A stretch of DNA of 64,000 nt from Bacteroidota bacterium (GTDB taxonomy: Bacteria > Bacteroidota > Bacteroidia > Sphingobacteriales > Sphingobacteriaceae). Below, in pieces: positions 26,436 to 34,213 of the stretch. The stretch is from the NCBI GenBank assembly GCA_018266915.1, contig JAFDZM010000091.1:1-64000 (forward strand). Reading direction: 5' to 3'. A program made the translations under genes and the position numbers. Below the pieces are notes generated by a model that had not been told where the DNA came from, searched no databases, and was given only the letters and a program-made list of their open reading frames with translations. Position 1 is the stretch's first letter. Every line of letters begins with the position of its first letter.

Positions 26436-26801
26436 ATGACTTCTTTTACTACCCGTTCTAACAAAGACTTAAAAAAGGCATCGGAATATTTTCAGAAAAT
26501 GCATAGTGAGCTCGGCATCGAAAAATATAAGCTCGCCAAATACCAGGAGTTATTTAATCTAGCAAGTTTCCAGGCAATGCATGATGCCGACCTGGCCTAT
26601 TATAGTGTTTATCAAAAATGCTCACAACATGCAACTTCCAAAGAGGACCTGTTGAATTGCCTTGAGCAGGAGGAGATTTTTTTATCCAAGCATCCTGATG
26701 CATTTAACCAGGCTATTTTTCGCAAACATGCGCTGAATGCTATAAGCGAGGTAAAGGAACACCTGGAGACCGGACAATTGGATTATTTATATTATCAATA
26801 A
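26436..26801 (+). CDS. helical hypothetical protein
   Basis: The 121-residue product is rich in helix formers, His and Tyr (KASEYFQKMHSELGIEKYKLAKYQEL), with a HPDAFNQAIFRKHALNAISEV stretch near the end. No motif identifies a family. The ATG at 26436 is preferred over an in-frame TTG 11 codons upstream. It precedes the response regulator gene by 111 bases on the same strand, so co-transcription is possible. Confidence 0.6.
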   Translation: MTSFTTRSNKDLKKASEYFQKMHSELGIEKYKLAKYQELFNLASFQAMHDADLAYYSVYQKCSQHATSKEDLLNCLEQEEIFLSKHPDAFNQAIFRKHALNAISEVKEHLETGQLDYLYYQ

Positions 26802-26912
26802 CAGTAATCTATTCTACCCTACATAACTAACACCTGTGAAAAAGATTCTTTTAAATTAATCAAAACAAATTATTGGTTAGTTTATTAATTATAAGTTACA
26901 CTACATCCACCT

Positions 26913-27317
26913 ATGCGAAAACTTGTATTTATCGACGATGATCCGATCGATCACTTCCTTATGAAACATATTCTTCGGGGAAAGAATTACTTTGATACCA
27001 CCACTTATACCGTTTATGGTTCGCTGGTGCTTGATTACATCGAGGAACATAAATCAGAACCTGAAAAACTGCCTGACATGATATTTGTCGACCTGAACAT
27101 GCCTTTGTTCAGCGGCTGGGATTTTTTGAAACGAATGGAACAAATGCAGGATGAAATTTCAAAGGATATACCCGTTTTTGTGATATCCTCGTCTCTGCGA
27201 CCCGATGATAAGGCAACATCATCAAAATATTCTTTTGTGCAGGATTTTATCAGTAAGCCGGTAAACAGCGAAGAAATTGAGCGCATAGTAAGCTCTCAGA
27301 GTGTTGCGGGTTCCTGA
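26913..27317 (+). CDS. stand-alone response regulator receiver
   Basis: The 134-residue protein is a receiver domain only: acidic pocket IDDDPID (residues 7-13), phosphoacceptor Asp60 in MIFVDLNMPLFSGW, the Ser switch in FVISSSLRP, and Lys115 in DFISKPVN. No output domain follows. Its 3' end overlaps by 22 bases the convergent PAS protein gene, which carries a phosphoacceptor-like helix; the two could be partners in a phosphorelay, although convergent genes are not co-transcribed. Confidence 0.92.
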   Translation: MRKLVFIDDDPIDHFLMKHILRGKNYFDTTTYTVYGSLVLDYIEEHKSEPEKLPDMIFVDLNMPLFSGWDFLKRMEQMQDEISKDIPVFVISSSLRPDDKATSSKYSFVQDFISKPVNSEEIERIVSSQSVAGS

Positions 27318-28123
27318 ACCTCTTTATCGTGCTCTTTTAATTCATCAACCCGTTTGTTGGTTTTTATAAGCATTTCGTCAAGTTCGCCGGTGCATTGTTC
27401 CATCATGTCAATATATTGCCTGCGCTCAAGTTCACTCTGGCTGTCTTTCATTAATTGAATAAGGCTGATGACCGAGCATAGCGATTTGCGCACTTCATGT
27501 GAATTTAACCAGGCAATCTCATGGAGGGCTGCATTTTGTGCTTTAATGCGTTCTTCTTTAATAACTGAATCCGTAATATTAGATGCTATTACCAGGCGGC
27601 AGTCGTTACCTTCAAATTCAAGGTCACTGGTAAAAATAGATGCATAAATAATTTCGCCTTTTTTTGTTTTATGCTTCCATACCCCCTGGTCACTTAAGCC
27701 ATGCGACACGTTTTTAGCATTATATATAAATCTTTCTACCTCTTTTTCAGGGCGTATGTCCGTTACACGCATGGATAAAAATTCGGATTCACTGTAACCA
27801 TACATTTTGGTGGCAGACTTGTTCACCTTTACAAAACGAAAATTGTCGGTACGAAAAATCCATAGCGGACTGGGGTTTCGTTCAAACAGGTTGCGGTATT
27901 GCTCTTCGGAAAGTAATATATGTTTTTGCTGCTTTTTGATCTGGAAATATAGCACTATAGCAGCTATGGCCACAAAACCCAGGTGGTTGAGGCTCCTTAC
28001 AATTTCGCGCGCCCCGGAGCTGAGGTACCTGTCTAAACTTGCCAGCACAGGGTGACTGTACAACGCCCATAATATACCCACGATTAAAAAACCAACAGGG
28101 ATCTTAAACAGTCTGAAATTCAT
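27296..28123 (-). CDS. membrane PAS protein with kinase dimerisation helix but no ATPase domain
   Basis: The 275-residue protein has two N-terminal membrane helices (residues 9-23 and 47-62), a PAS domain (about 72-190, NPSPLWIFRTDNFRFVKVN, then GEIIYASIFTSDL) and a HisKA-like helix pair starting HEIAWLNSHEVRKSL, with His209 in the phosphoacceptor position. The expected HATPase domain is missing and the protein ends about 65 residues later in a helical tail. It may act as a phosphotransfer or sensing partner, or be a remnant. It converges on the receiver gene at 26913. Confidence 0.85.
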   Translation of the reverse strand: MNFRLFKIPVGFLIVGILWALYSHPVLASLDRYLSSGAREIVRSLNHLGFVAIAAIVLYFQIKKQQKHILLSEEQYRNLFERNPSPLWIFRTDNFRFVKVNKSATKMYGYSESEFLSMRVTDIRPEKEVERFIYNAKNVSHGLSDQGVWKHKTKKGEIIYASIFTSDLEFEGNDCRLVIASNITDSVIKEERIKAQNAALHEIAWLNSHEVRKSLCSVISLIQLMKDSQSELERRQYIDMMEQCTGELDEMLIKTNKRVDELKEHDKEVQEPATL

Positions 28124-28318
28124 GTTGTGAGTATGAGGCAGCTAAAAAACAATTGTCTTGATTCTGCTTTTTACGCCTCAAAATATCAAATAGTTATAAA
28201 ATGGCTATTTTATTCTGTAAAGCATTTGTTACCCGTGTTGTTTTTTCCCAAAATAGTATACAAGCTAACAAAGCCCATCAAAATGATAAGCTTTGTTGGT
28301 ATTCAGATTACTGAAAAT

Positions 28319-29464
28319 TTAAGGTTTTGGTACAATTGCTATACTTAAAGCAGCTCCGCCCTTGCTGCCGCCGGGAAGTTTGGTGTAAACACCATTTTTC
28401 CATATATAGGCGCCTTCAGGAGCATTGTTGACAACGAGATTAGCCTCGCCTGCAACATATACGTCAGTGCCATTAAGCGCAATATCATTTGCAGTGCTGC
28501 CTGTTTGTGGGTCGGTTAAATCGGTTTGCAATATTGTTTCCTGGTTATTTTTCCAGTAAACCGCATGATTGTCGCCATTAGAATATATAATGCCCGAGAT
28601 ATATACATCGCTGCCATTGGCAGCAATACCTGTAACAATACTGTTTGGAGCATCGCCTGATAATTCCGCCGGTTGACCGTTTGCCCAATATTCGAGCGGA
28701 TAAGATTCACTGGAACCCGCGGCGTAAACCCCGGTATTATTTGCAGTAATGGCATCTATTTGTGACGAATTATAGGGCAAACTGCTTTGTCCCGAATTTA
28801 ATGAATCGAGCGGCTCGTTATTTTTCCAGTAAGCTGCCTTAGACCCATGCAAACCTGCATTGGTACCGCTAGGATATACATATGCCGACTTAACGGAACC
28901 ACCTATGTACACATCGTTGCCATTTGCAAAAATTGAATTGATAGCAGTTGCATTCGGTATAGTGTAGGGCACACCATTTTTCCAATAGATTGGATTTTCG
29001 CTGTACTGTATATCTGTGTTGCTTTGCGATAAGATGTCATGGATGTAACCAAGAACGTAAACATCACTTCCGTTAATAGCTATTCTGCCCGCTTCCGACG
29101 CGTTTGAGTCTGGCGAAAGCTTTATCTGTACACCATTTTTCCATACCACAGCGTATCCGTAATTTGCTGTATAAACTACCCCCGAAACATATACGTCATT
29201 GCCGCTGACAGCAATGCCCCGTGCAATAGAACCAAGATTATTGACATTGCTTGTTGTATCACCAAGTACGGTAAGTATCCCGTTCTTCCAATAAGCGGCT
29301 GTTATAGGTGCACCGTTTGGCCCGCCCAGCACCCAGCCAGCTGCATACACATCAACAGGTGCATTTAAATCTTTATGGGAAGGGCCGGTAGCCTTGTCTT
29401 TTTTGCAAGAGACCACAAATAGCGCCAGGCTAAGCGCGATAATGGATAGGTATTTGATTTTCAT
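28319..29464 (-). CDS. lipoprotein with seven YWKNG repeats
   Basis: The 381-residue product has a lipoprotein signal (ending LFVVSCKKD) and seven repeats of about 45-50 residues. Each repeat has a strand of the type NGSDVYVSG and a turn of the type AAYWKNG (with variants AVVWKNG, LEYWANG, AYIWKNG). A seven-bladed beta-propeller is the natural reading. No catalytic motif is seen, so ligand binding at the cell surface is the best guess. It is a single gene with no clear operon partner. Confidence 0.8.
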   Translation of the reverse strand: MKIKYLSIIALSLALFVVSCKKDKATGPSHKDLNAPVDVYAAGWVLGGPNGAPITAAYWKNGILTVLGDTTSNVNNLGSIARGIAVSGNDVYVSGVVYTANYGYAVVWKNGVQIKLSPDSNASEAGRIAINGSDVYVLGYIHDILSQSNTDIQYSENPIYWKNGVPYTIPNATAINSIFANGNDVYIGGSVKSAYVYPSGTNAGLHGSKAAYWKNNEPLDSLNSGQSSLPYNSSQIDAITANNTGVYAAGSSESYPLEYWANGQPAELSGDAPNSIVTGIAANGSDVYISGIIYSNGDNHAVYWKNNQETILQTDLTDPQTGSTANDIALNGTDVYVAGEANLVVNNAPEGAYIWKNGVYTKLPGGSKGGAALSIAIVPKP

Positions 29465-29574
29465 AATCGGGGTGATTTAAGTTTATAAATGCCATTACGT
29501 ACTGAAATACAGTAGTGTTACAGTTTAACTAAAATTTTTTTAGTTGATGAGTGGATGGGACTATAAAAGACTAC

Positions 29575-29698
29575 GTCATGCCGAATTTATTTCGGCACCC
29601 CATATGAAGGGTATGAGATAGACAGGTCTGCTATTAGCATATAGCAGACCAAGCAAACGTAAATGTCCTGTGGGGTGCCGAAATAAATTCGGCATGAC
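29575..29698. repeat. long inverted repeat with 28-bp arms
   Basis: The arms GTCATGCCGAATTTATTTCG-GCACCCCA (29575-29602) and their exact complement (29671-29698) enclose an inner 10-bp hairpin GGTCTGCTAT/ATAGCAGACC (29625-29650). It lies between two same-strand genes and contains no reading frame. The outer edge GTCAT is shared with the hairpins at 34.1 and 49.9 kb. Confidence 0.85.
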
Positions 29699-29707
29699 AG
29701 GAGAGCA

Positions 29708-30712
29708 TCACTTCACGCATTCCTGTAACGATCCATCAGAGATGTTTACCGGAGTGTTATCATTATCAGTAACAGATTCAGTTTTCGCTTTACGATACTT
29801 TGAAAGATTGATGAGCAATACGCTACCCAGAATGATGATTAGGCCGGTTATTTGCAATAATGATATATGCTCACCGGCAAAAAACATTCCGAGTATCACA
29901 GCGATAACCGGATTTACATAAGCATAAGTGCTTACCTGTGTGGCAGGTCGTACCTGGAGCAACCACACATAAGCACTATAGGCAGCTATCGATCCAAAAA
30001 TTATAAGGTAGCTTAAAGCTGCCCATGCTTTTATTGGCACCCCGGAAAGATTCAAATGATCAAACTCATGGTTTAGCCAGCTGCCAGGTAAAAAGAGCAG
30101 CCCTGCGATGATCATTTGCCAGGCAACATTTACCGCACCTGAGCCCTCTGCAGGATGATGCTTAGCATACAATGATCCTGACGACCATGAGATAGAGCCC
30201 AATATCAGCAATAGCATTCCCGGAAGCTTTGACGCTACCGAGCCACCGGCAAATATGGTGTCCAACTGTTCACCAAACAACAAAATCACGCCTGCAAAAC
30301 CGACGATAAGGCCTGCTATGGTTGATTTACTTTTAAAGTTGGCACCCCAGTTCTGCTTGTCCAGCAATACAAACCAGATGGGCGCAGCCGATACTAATAT
30401 GGCGACCATGGCGCTGGGCAGTTTCTGTTCGACCCATATTACGGCACCGTTCCCACCGCAGAGCAATAGTATCCCGGTTATGGCTGTTGTAACGATGCTG
30501 CTTCGGTTAAATAGCTTTTCACCTTTTATAGCACACCAGATCAGTATCAGGGAACCCGCTGTGAAAAATCGCATAGCACCCATCAGCAACGGCGGAATGC
30601 CGTGGATGGCCATCTGTATAAAAAAGTAAGTAGAACCCCATACAACATAAACAGTTGCAAAGGCTATGATGACTAATAGGGGTGAGGCGGATTTGTTGGT
30701 AACAGGTGTCAT
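29708..30712 (-). CDS. EamA/DMT family transporter
   Basis: The 334-residue protein has about ten hydrophobic helices in two EamA halves, with VYVVWGSTYFFIQMAI at the start, GNGAVIWVEQKLPSAMVAIL near the middle of the first half, and SYLIIFGSIAAYSAYVWLL plus ATQVSTYAYVNPVIAVILG in the second half. The pattern is that of YedA/RhaT-type exporters of amino acids or metabolites. It starts seven bases after the Lrp regulator gene, so the pair is an operon and the cargo may be an amino acid sensed by the regulator. Confidence 0.9.
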   Translation of the reverse strand: MTPVTNKSASPLLVIIAFATVYVVWGSTYFFIQMAIHGIPPLLMGAMRFFTAGSLILIWCAIKGEKLFNRSSIVTTAITGILLLCGGNGAVIWVEQKLPSAMVAILVSAAPIWFVLLDKQNWGANFKSKSTIAGLIVGFAGVILLFGEQLDTIFAGGSVASKLPGMLLLILGSISWSSGSLYAKHHPAEGSGAVNVAWQMIIAGLLFLPGSWLNHEFDHLNLSGVPIKAWAALSYLIIFGSIAAYSAYVWLLQVRPATQVSTYAYVNPVIAVILGMFFAGEHISLLQITGLIIILGSVLLINLSKYRKAKTESVTDNDNTPVNISDGSLQECVK

Positions 30713-30718
30713 AAGATA

Positions 30719-31198
30719 TTAGTTTTCAGGTATTACTAATTGTTGTTGCTCTTTCACAGTTTCCAGTACTATAGTGGTGCGGGTGCTCAGTATGTTTGGT
30801 ATCCGGCTAAAGCTGTTGCGCATCAGGTGCACCAGGGTTGATGAATCATAAGTACGCACCTTAACCAGGTAACAGTCATCGCCGGCTATGTGGTGCACTT
30901 CCTGTACTTCGGGTATTTTGGCCAGTGCTTCTGCGGTGTCTGTGCATCCTGGTCCGTCGCTTGCTTTCATAAAAATAAAGGCCAGCATTTTTTGCTGCAG
31001 CGCTGCCGGGTTAATGCGGGTTGTGTATTGCTGTATCACGCCCTTTTGTTCCAGCTTTTTCACGCGTTCCAGCACACCGGAAGGCGCCATGCCCAGCTCA
31101 CGCGCCATATCCGCATTACTGATGCGGGCATTTTCCTGCATCAACCTAAGGATATTCAGGTCAACCTTATCGAGCACTAATTCTGTTTCAGTTATCAT
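30719..31198 (-). CDS. Lrp/AsnC family regulator
   Basis: The 159-residue protein has the AsnC-type HTH (LDKVDLNILRLMQENARISNADMARELGMAPSGVLERVKKLE in outline, residues 9-51) and a RAM ligand domain (about 70-150, with GDDCYLVKVRTYD). It senses amino acids and binds DNA as an octamer in known members. Its gene lies directly upstream of an EamA exporter, which it most likely controls. Confidence 0.92.
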   Translation of the reverse strand: MITETELVLDKVDLNILRLMQENARISNADMARELGMAPSGVLERVKKLEQKGVIQQYTTRINPAALQQKMLAFIFMKASDGPGCTDTAEALAKIPEVQEVHHIAGDDCYLVKVRTYDSSTLVHLMRNSFSRIPNILSTRTTIVLETVKEQQQLVIPEN

Positions 31199-31389
31199 AC
31201 AGTAAATTTACCTATTTGTAGAATATAATTCAAAATTATGTTTAATAAAATGAATTTAATTCGACAAAACTATTGCTTATGTGTTTAAACGTATAAATGG
31301 ATAAGTCGGTTCAGTATTTTAGTTGATGGCAAATCAGCTATCAACTAATTATTTAATATTTTGTATATTAGATTAATATTAAGCTATTT

Positions 31390-31920
31390 ATGAAAAGGAA
31401 TGGATGGATCGCCATATGTTTAATAGGAATGTTGTTTTTAGGGTGCAGTAAATCAAAAGTAAAACCCGGCAATACTGATCCGCAGACAGCAACCAGTCCT
31501 AAAACAGCGCCCGATAATTACATTAAAACATATACTGATGGTACCAGCCTGCTGGCATTATGGAAGCCGTTATCAGGTCATAACGAATACTATAATAAGT
31601 ATGGAGTTTTATTAGGGGTACAAAAAGTTGATGCTTCTTCATTGAGCCAGATTCAATTTATTGATACTGCTAACTTTCAGGAAACCCCGGGTCTTGGTCC
31701 CCAGATAAACGGAAGTTATTACATGAATGCGAAAAACGATATAAGCTATATCAATTTTGCAAGCGATGAAGGGTATAATATCTATGCCATCGACACCTTG
31801 TCATCTAATAAACTCACTATTACGCAAATCAATAAGTATCCGGAAGGAATTCCATTTAATCTAAACGGTGCTAATTATACGGCTTACGAGTGGGTGATCA
31901 CTGCTAATTTCTATAAATAA
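31390..31920 (+). CDS. lipoprotein of unknown function
   Basis: The 176-residue product has a lipoprotein signal (lipobox LFLGCSKS) and a beta-rich mature part with TDGTSLLALWKPLSGHNEYYNKYG and a C-terminal YEWVITANFYK strand. No family is recognised. Position is isolated. Confidence 0.65.
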   Translation: MKRNGWIAICLIGMLFLGCSKSKVKPGNTDPQTATSPKTAPDNYIKTYTDGTSLLALWKPLSGHNEYYNKYGVLLGVQKVDASSLSQIQFIDTANFQETPGLGPQINGSYYMNAKNDISYINFASDEGYNIYAIDTLSSNKLTITQINKYPEGIPFNLNGANYTAYEWVITANFYK

Positions 31921-32104
31921 AAAATATCTCCAGTTTGCCGGAATCTTTATCGGACCTCTTAACTGCATCTTCAATAATTAGAGCTTTTTGCAATATTTTT
32001 TGCTCCTTTTTTAAACCTTCGTTAACCAGGGCAGTCATAATGATAAATAGCAGGAAAAATAATTAACCTGCTGATAACCATTTAATTATTAAAAATATTG
32101 TCTT

Positions 32105-32248
32105 ATGGAAACCTTGAAAAACCTCAAAAATGATTTACACCATGTGTTTATCGACGGCGACGCTAAAAGTGTGCAATTGGCCCGTGTGTTTATGTTGTTA
32201 GATATTCCTTTAATGTTTATAGTGTTGCTGGTTTGTCACTTTGTTTAA
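32105..32248 (+). CDS. small single-pass membrane protein
   Basis: The 47-residue product starts METLKNLKNDLHHVF and ends in a strongly hydrophobic helix (residues 28-47). It precedes the EcsC-like gene by 63 bases on the same strand and may be co-transcribed with it. Function unknown. Confidence 0.55.
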   Translation: METLKNLKNDLHHVFIDGDAKSVQLARVFMLLDIPLMFIVLLVCHFV

Positions 32249-32311
32249 TCATTCAGCCACCTGACAACAATAAGCGAAAAATGATGTTATACAAATAACA
32301 TTATTACCATT

Positions 32312-32872
32312 ATGGACAGCTTAAAACAGACCATATCCAATATCCGGCTCAGCTTTGACGACATGCAGCAGGATACTTTCAGGAAAATATTTACCAATAT
32401 CGACCAGCTTGGTATTAAACAGGGAGTTGATAAGTTGGGACTGGAACGATTTATAGAGCAATGTGCGCGTCTATCCGCTACTACCGGAGTTATCTCAGGC
32501 GGTGGCGGAGCGCTCACAATGGCAATCGGCATTCCTTTCGATTTTATTAATATGCTTACGCAGCAGATCAGGGTTACGCTGGGCATTATGTATTATAACC
32601 GTGGTACTTATCATATCACCTTCGACGAATTTGTATCGATCATGGCGGCAGCTATGCAGGTAGAAGCCGGTATTGTGATCACTAAAAATATATTAGAGCG
32701 CGGATCTGAACGCATATTGCTGCGCCTGGGCTCAAAAACAGCCGCACGATTGATTCCTGTTGTAGGAGCAGTAATTAGCGGAACTACCAATTATTTATTC
32801 ATCAAACGTATGGCTGAATCGGTGAAAAGGTTGCAACCTCGTTTTCAGCCGATGACGGTGCATTTGGATTGA
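32312..32872 (+). CDS. EcsC-like protein
   Basis: The 186-residue protein has the EcsC family pattern: CARLSATTGVISGGGGALTMAIGIPFDF, the NMLTQQIRVTLGIMYYN helix, FDEFVSIMAAAMQVEAG, and the C-terminal ARLIPVVGAVISGTTNYLFIKR. EcsC-like proteins are membrane-associated and of unclear role, in Bacillus linked to the Ecs ABC transporter. No transporter gene is adjacent here. Confidence 0.75.
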   Translation: MDSLKQTISNIRLSFDDMQQDTFRKIFTNIDQLGIKQGVDKLGLERFIEQCARLSATTGVISGGGGALTMAIGIPFDFINMLTQQIRVTLGIMYYNRGTYHITFDEFVSIMAAAMQVEAGIVITKNILERGSERILLRLGSKTAARLIPVVGAVISGTTNYLFIKRMAESVKRLQPRFQPMTVHLD

Positions 32873-32880
32873 GACTATGG

Positions 32881-33144
32881 TTAACTTTTTTTGCCTTTTA
32901 TTTTGGGTATAACTAAAATAGCCCTGTTAACCAATTTATAGAAACCAACCAACGCGCCAAAAAACACTATTGATATTATTACATAAACGGGAATAAAGTA
33001 AATATTGGATTTTGACGAAATTCCCCAATAATGCTTTAATATAAATAGTAATAAGTAAACTAATCCGCTGGCTAAATTGTAAACAATTATCAATTTTAAA
33101 ATTAATCCCGGCCAATATCTTGATTTAGAAGCCTTATCATTCAT
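32881..33144 (-). CDS. two-helix membrane protein
   Basis: The 87-residue protein has two hydrophobic helices (about 14-36 and 47-68) and a basic C-terminus ending KIKGKKS. The family is not recognised. It converges on the EcsC-like gene with an eight-base gap. Confidence 0.55.
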   Translation of the reverse strand: MNDKASKSRYWPGLILKLIIVYNLASGLVYLLLFILKHYWGISSKSNIYFIPVYVIISIVFFGALVGFYKLVNRAILVIPKIKGKKS

Positions 33145-33246
33145 TACAATTTGCTTTGAAAATTAGTAGCCCTTTCCGCTCTTGTTGGTGACAACGGAGA
33201 CTATATACGTGATCGACCATGAAGTTGTTTTTACCTAATCGATAAA

Positions 33247-33696
33247 TCAATGAGTATCTCGCTTTGCTCTTGTATATCGAAATATTTTTCCCATTGGAGG
33301 CTTATCTTCCATTCCTTCAAATGCTCCTTTTGGATAGCTGGGCTTAACATAAAATTGTCCGGTAACAATAATGCCCGTCTTCCATGCAATAGAATCATTC
33401 TCTGGATTCCACATTGAGGTGTCTGCCGGTTCTATATATATACAGTAATTAAGAACATTCTCCAAATTTTGATCTTTCAATCTAACCCATTCCGGACATG
33501 CACATCCCACACTTATAAATCGTAATCTTAAAGTCTGAACGTTATTCTCCAAAGTATTTGTGGAATCCCATAACATTTTAGGAATTGTTTTTTTAGCTGT
33601 AACTTTTTTAGGAGGGCAATCGGTTTTTTTTTTGTTTTGACAACACGAAAAAACTGTTATAAGTGAGAGCAATAATGCAAGCGATTTCAATTTCAT
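33247..33696 (-). CDS. lipoprotein of unknown function
   Basis: The 149-residue product has a lipoprotein signal with lipobox VFSC, a Lys-rich linker, and a mature domain with SVGCACPEWVRL (a CxC motif) and IVTGQFYVKPSYP. It is downstream of the UBP zinc-finger gene in the same direction, with an 80-base gap; operon membership is uncertain. Confidence 0.7.
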   Translation of the reverse strand: MKLKSLALLLSLITVFSCCQNKKKTDCPPKKVTAKKTIPKMLWDSTNTLENNVQTLRLRFISVGCACPEWVRLKDQNLENVLNYCIYIEPADTSMWNPENDSIAWKTGIIVTGQFYVKPSYPKGAFEGMEDKPPMGKIFRYTRAKRDTH

Positions 33697-33776
33697 CAAA
33701 AAGTATTTTTTAGTTTTTTACTTTTAGGTTTTTGCTCTCTACCCTTGTTGGGTTGTCACTAACAAGCACTGCATTA

Positions 33777-34046
33777 TTAATATTCCGCAAATTCCTCATC
33801 CACATAACACCACAGCCATCTTTCACCCGGCTCCGCAGAAATAACTACCGGATGGCCGGCTTCATGTGCATGTTTTGAAGCATGTTTGGCTGGCGAACTA
33901 TCGCAGCAAAGCGTAACGCCACAGGTTTGACAAGTACGCAGATGCACCCACTGTCCGCCGTGTTTAATGCATTCTTCGCATACATATTCTTTTGGATGCT
34001 TTAGTTTTTTGATGGCTGCAAGATGTTCGCAGACTTTATCTTCCAT
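33777..34046 (-). CDS. UBP-type zinc finger protein
   Basis: The 89-residue protein is almost entirely a ZnF-UBP domain: CEHL near the start, CEECIKHGGQWVHLRTCQTCG with two CxxC pairs, CCDSSPAKHASKHAHEAGHP with the His ligands, and ERWLWCYVDEEF, the usual end. In eukaryotes this fold binds the free C-terminus of ubiquitin; bacterial members have unknown partners. It follows the receiver-flavoprotein gene on the same strand, separated by a hairpin repeat, and probably acts in the same redox signalling module. Confidence 0.9.
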   Translation of the reverse strand: MEDKVCEHLAAIKKLKHPKEYVCEECIKHGGQWVHLRTCQTCGVTLCCDSSPAKHASKHAHEAGHPVVISAEPGERWLWCYVDEEFAEY

Positions 34047-34082
34047 AGGGTTTTATTGAATCTTAAAGATAGGAAATAACCA

Positions 34083-34196
34083 TGTCATTTCGAACGATAG
34101 AGAGAAATCTTATACGTCTTGCAAAGTCTGCGAGTCGCTTGTATAAGATTTCTCCTCGCGCCGCTTCCGCAGGCCGTTTGCTCGTTCGAAATGACA
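34083..34196. repeat. palindromic repeat TGTCATTTCGAACGA...
   Basis: Outer arms TGTCATTTCGAACGA and TCGTTCGAAATGACA pair over 15 bp, and inner arms GAGAAATCTTATAC and GTATAAGATTTCTC over 14 bp. The same architecture recurs at 49847-49983. It lies between the zinc-finger and flavoprotein genes. Confidence 0.85.
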
Positions 34197-34213
34197 GGGT
34201 GGTGGAAAAGATT

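Noticed and set aside
29575..29698. Possible insertion sequence with terminal repeats
   Set aside because: Only 124 bases long, with no transposase frame; at most a non-autonomous element.
31904..32038. Minus-strand frame of 44 codons starting MTALVNEGLKKEQ
   Set aside because: It overlaps the end of the lipoprotein gene and has no supporting motif or promoter.
34081..34200. tRNA-like fold
   Set aside because: The palindrome has no anticodon arm or T-loop sequence and matches a repeated intergenic hairpin instead.
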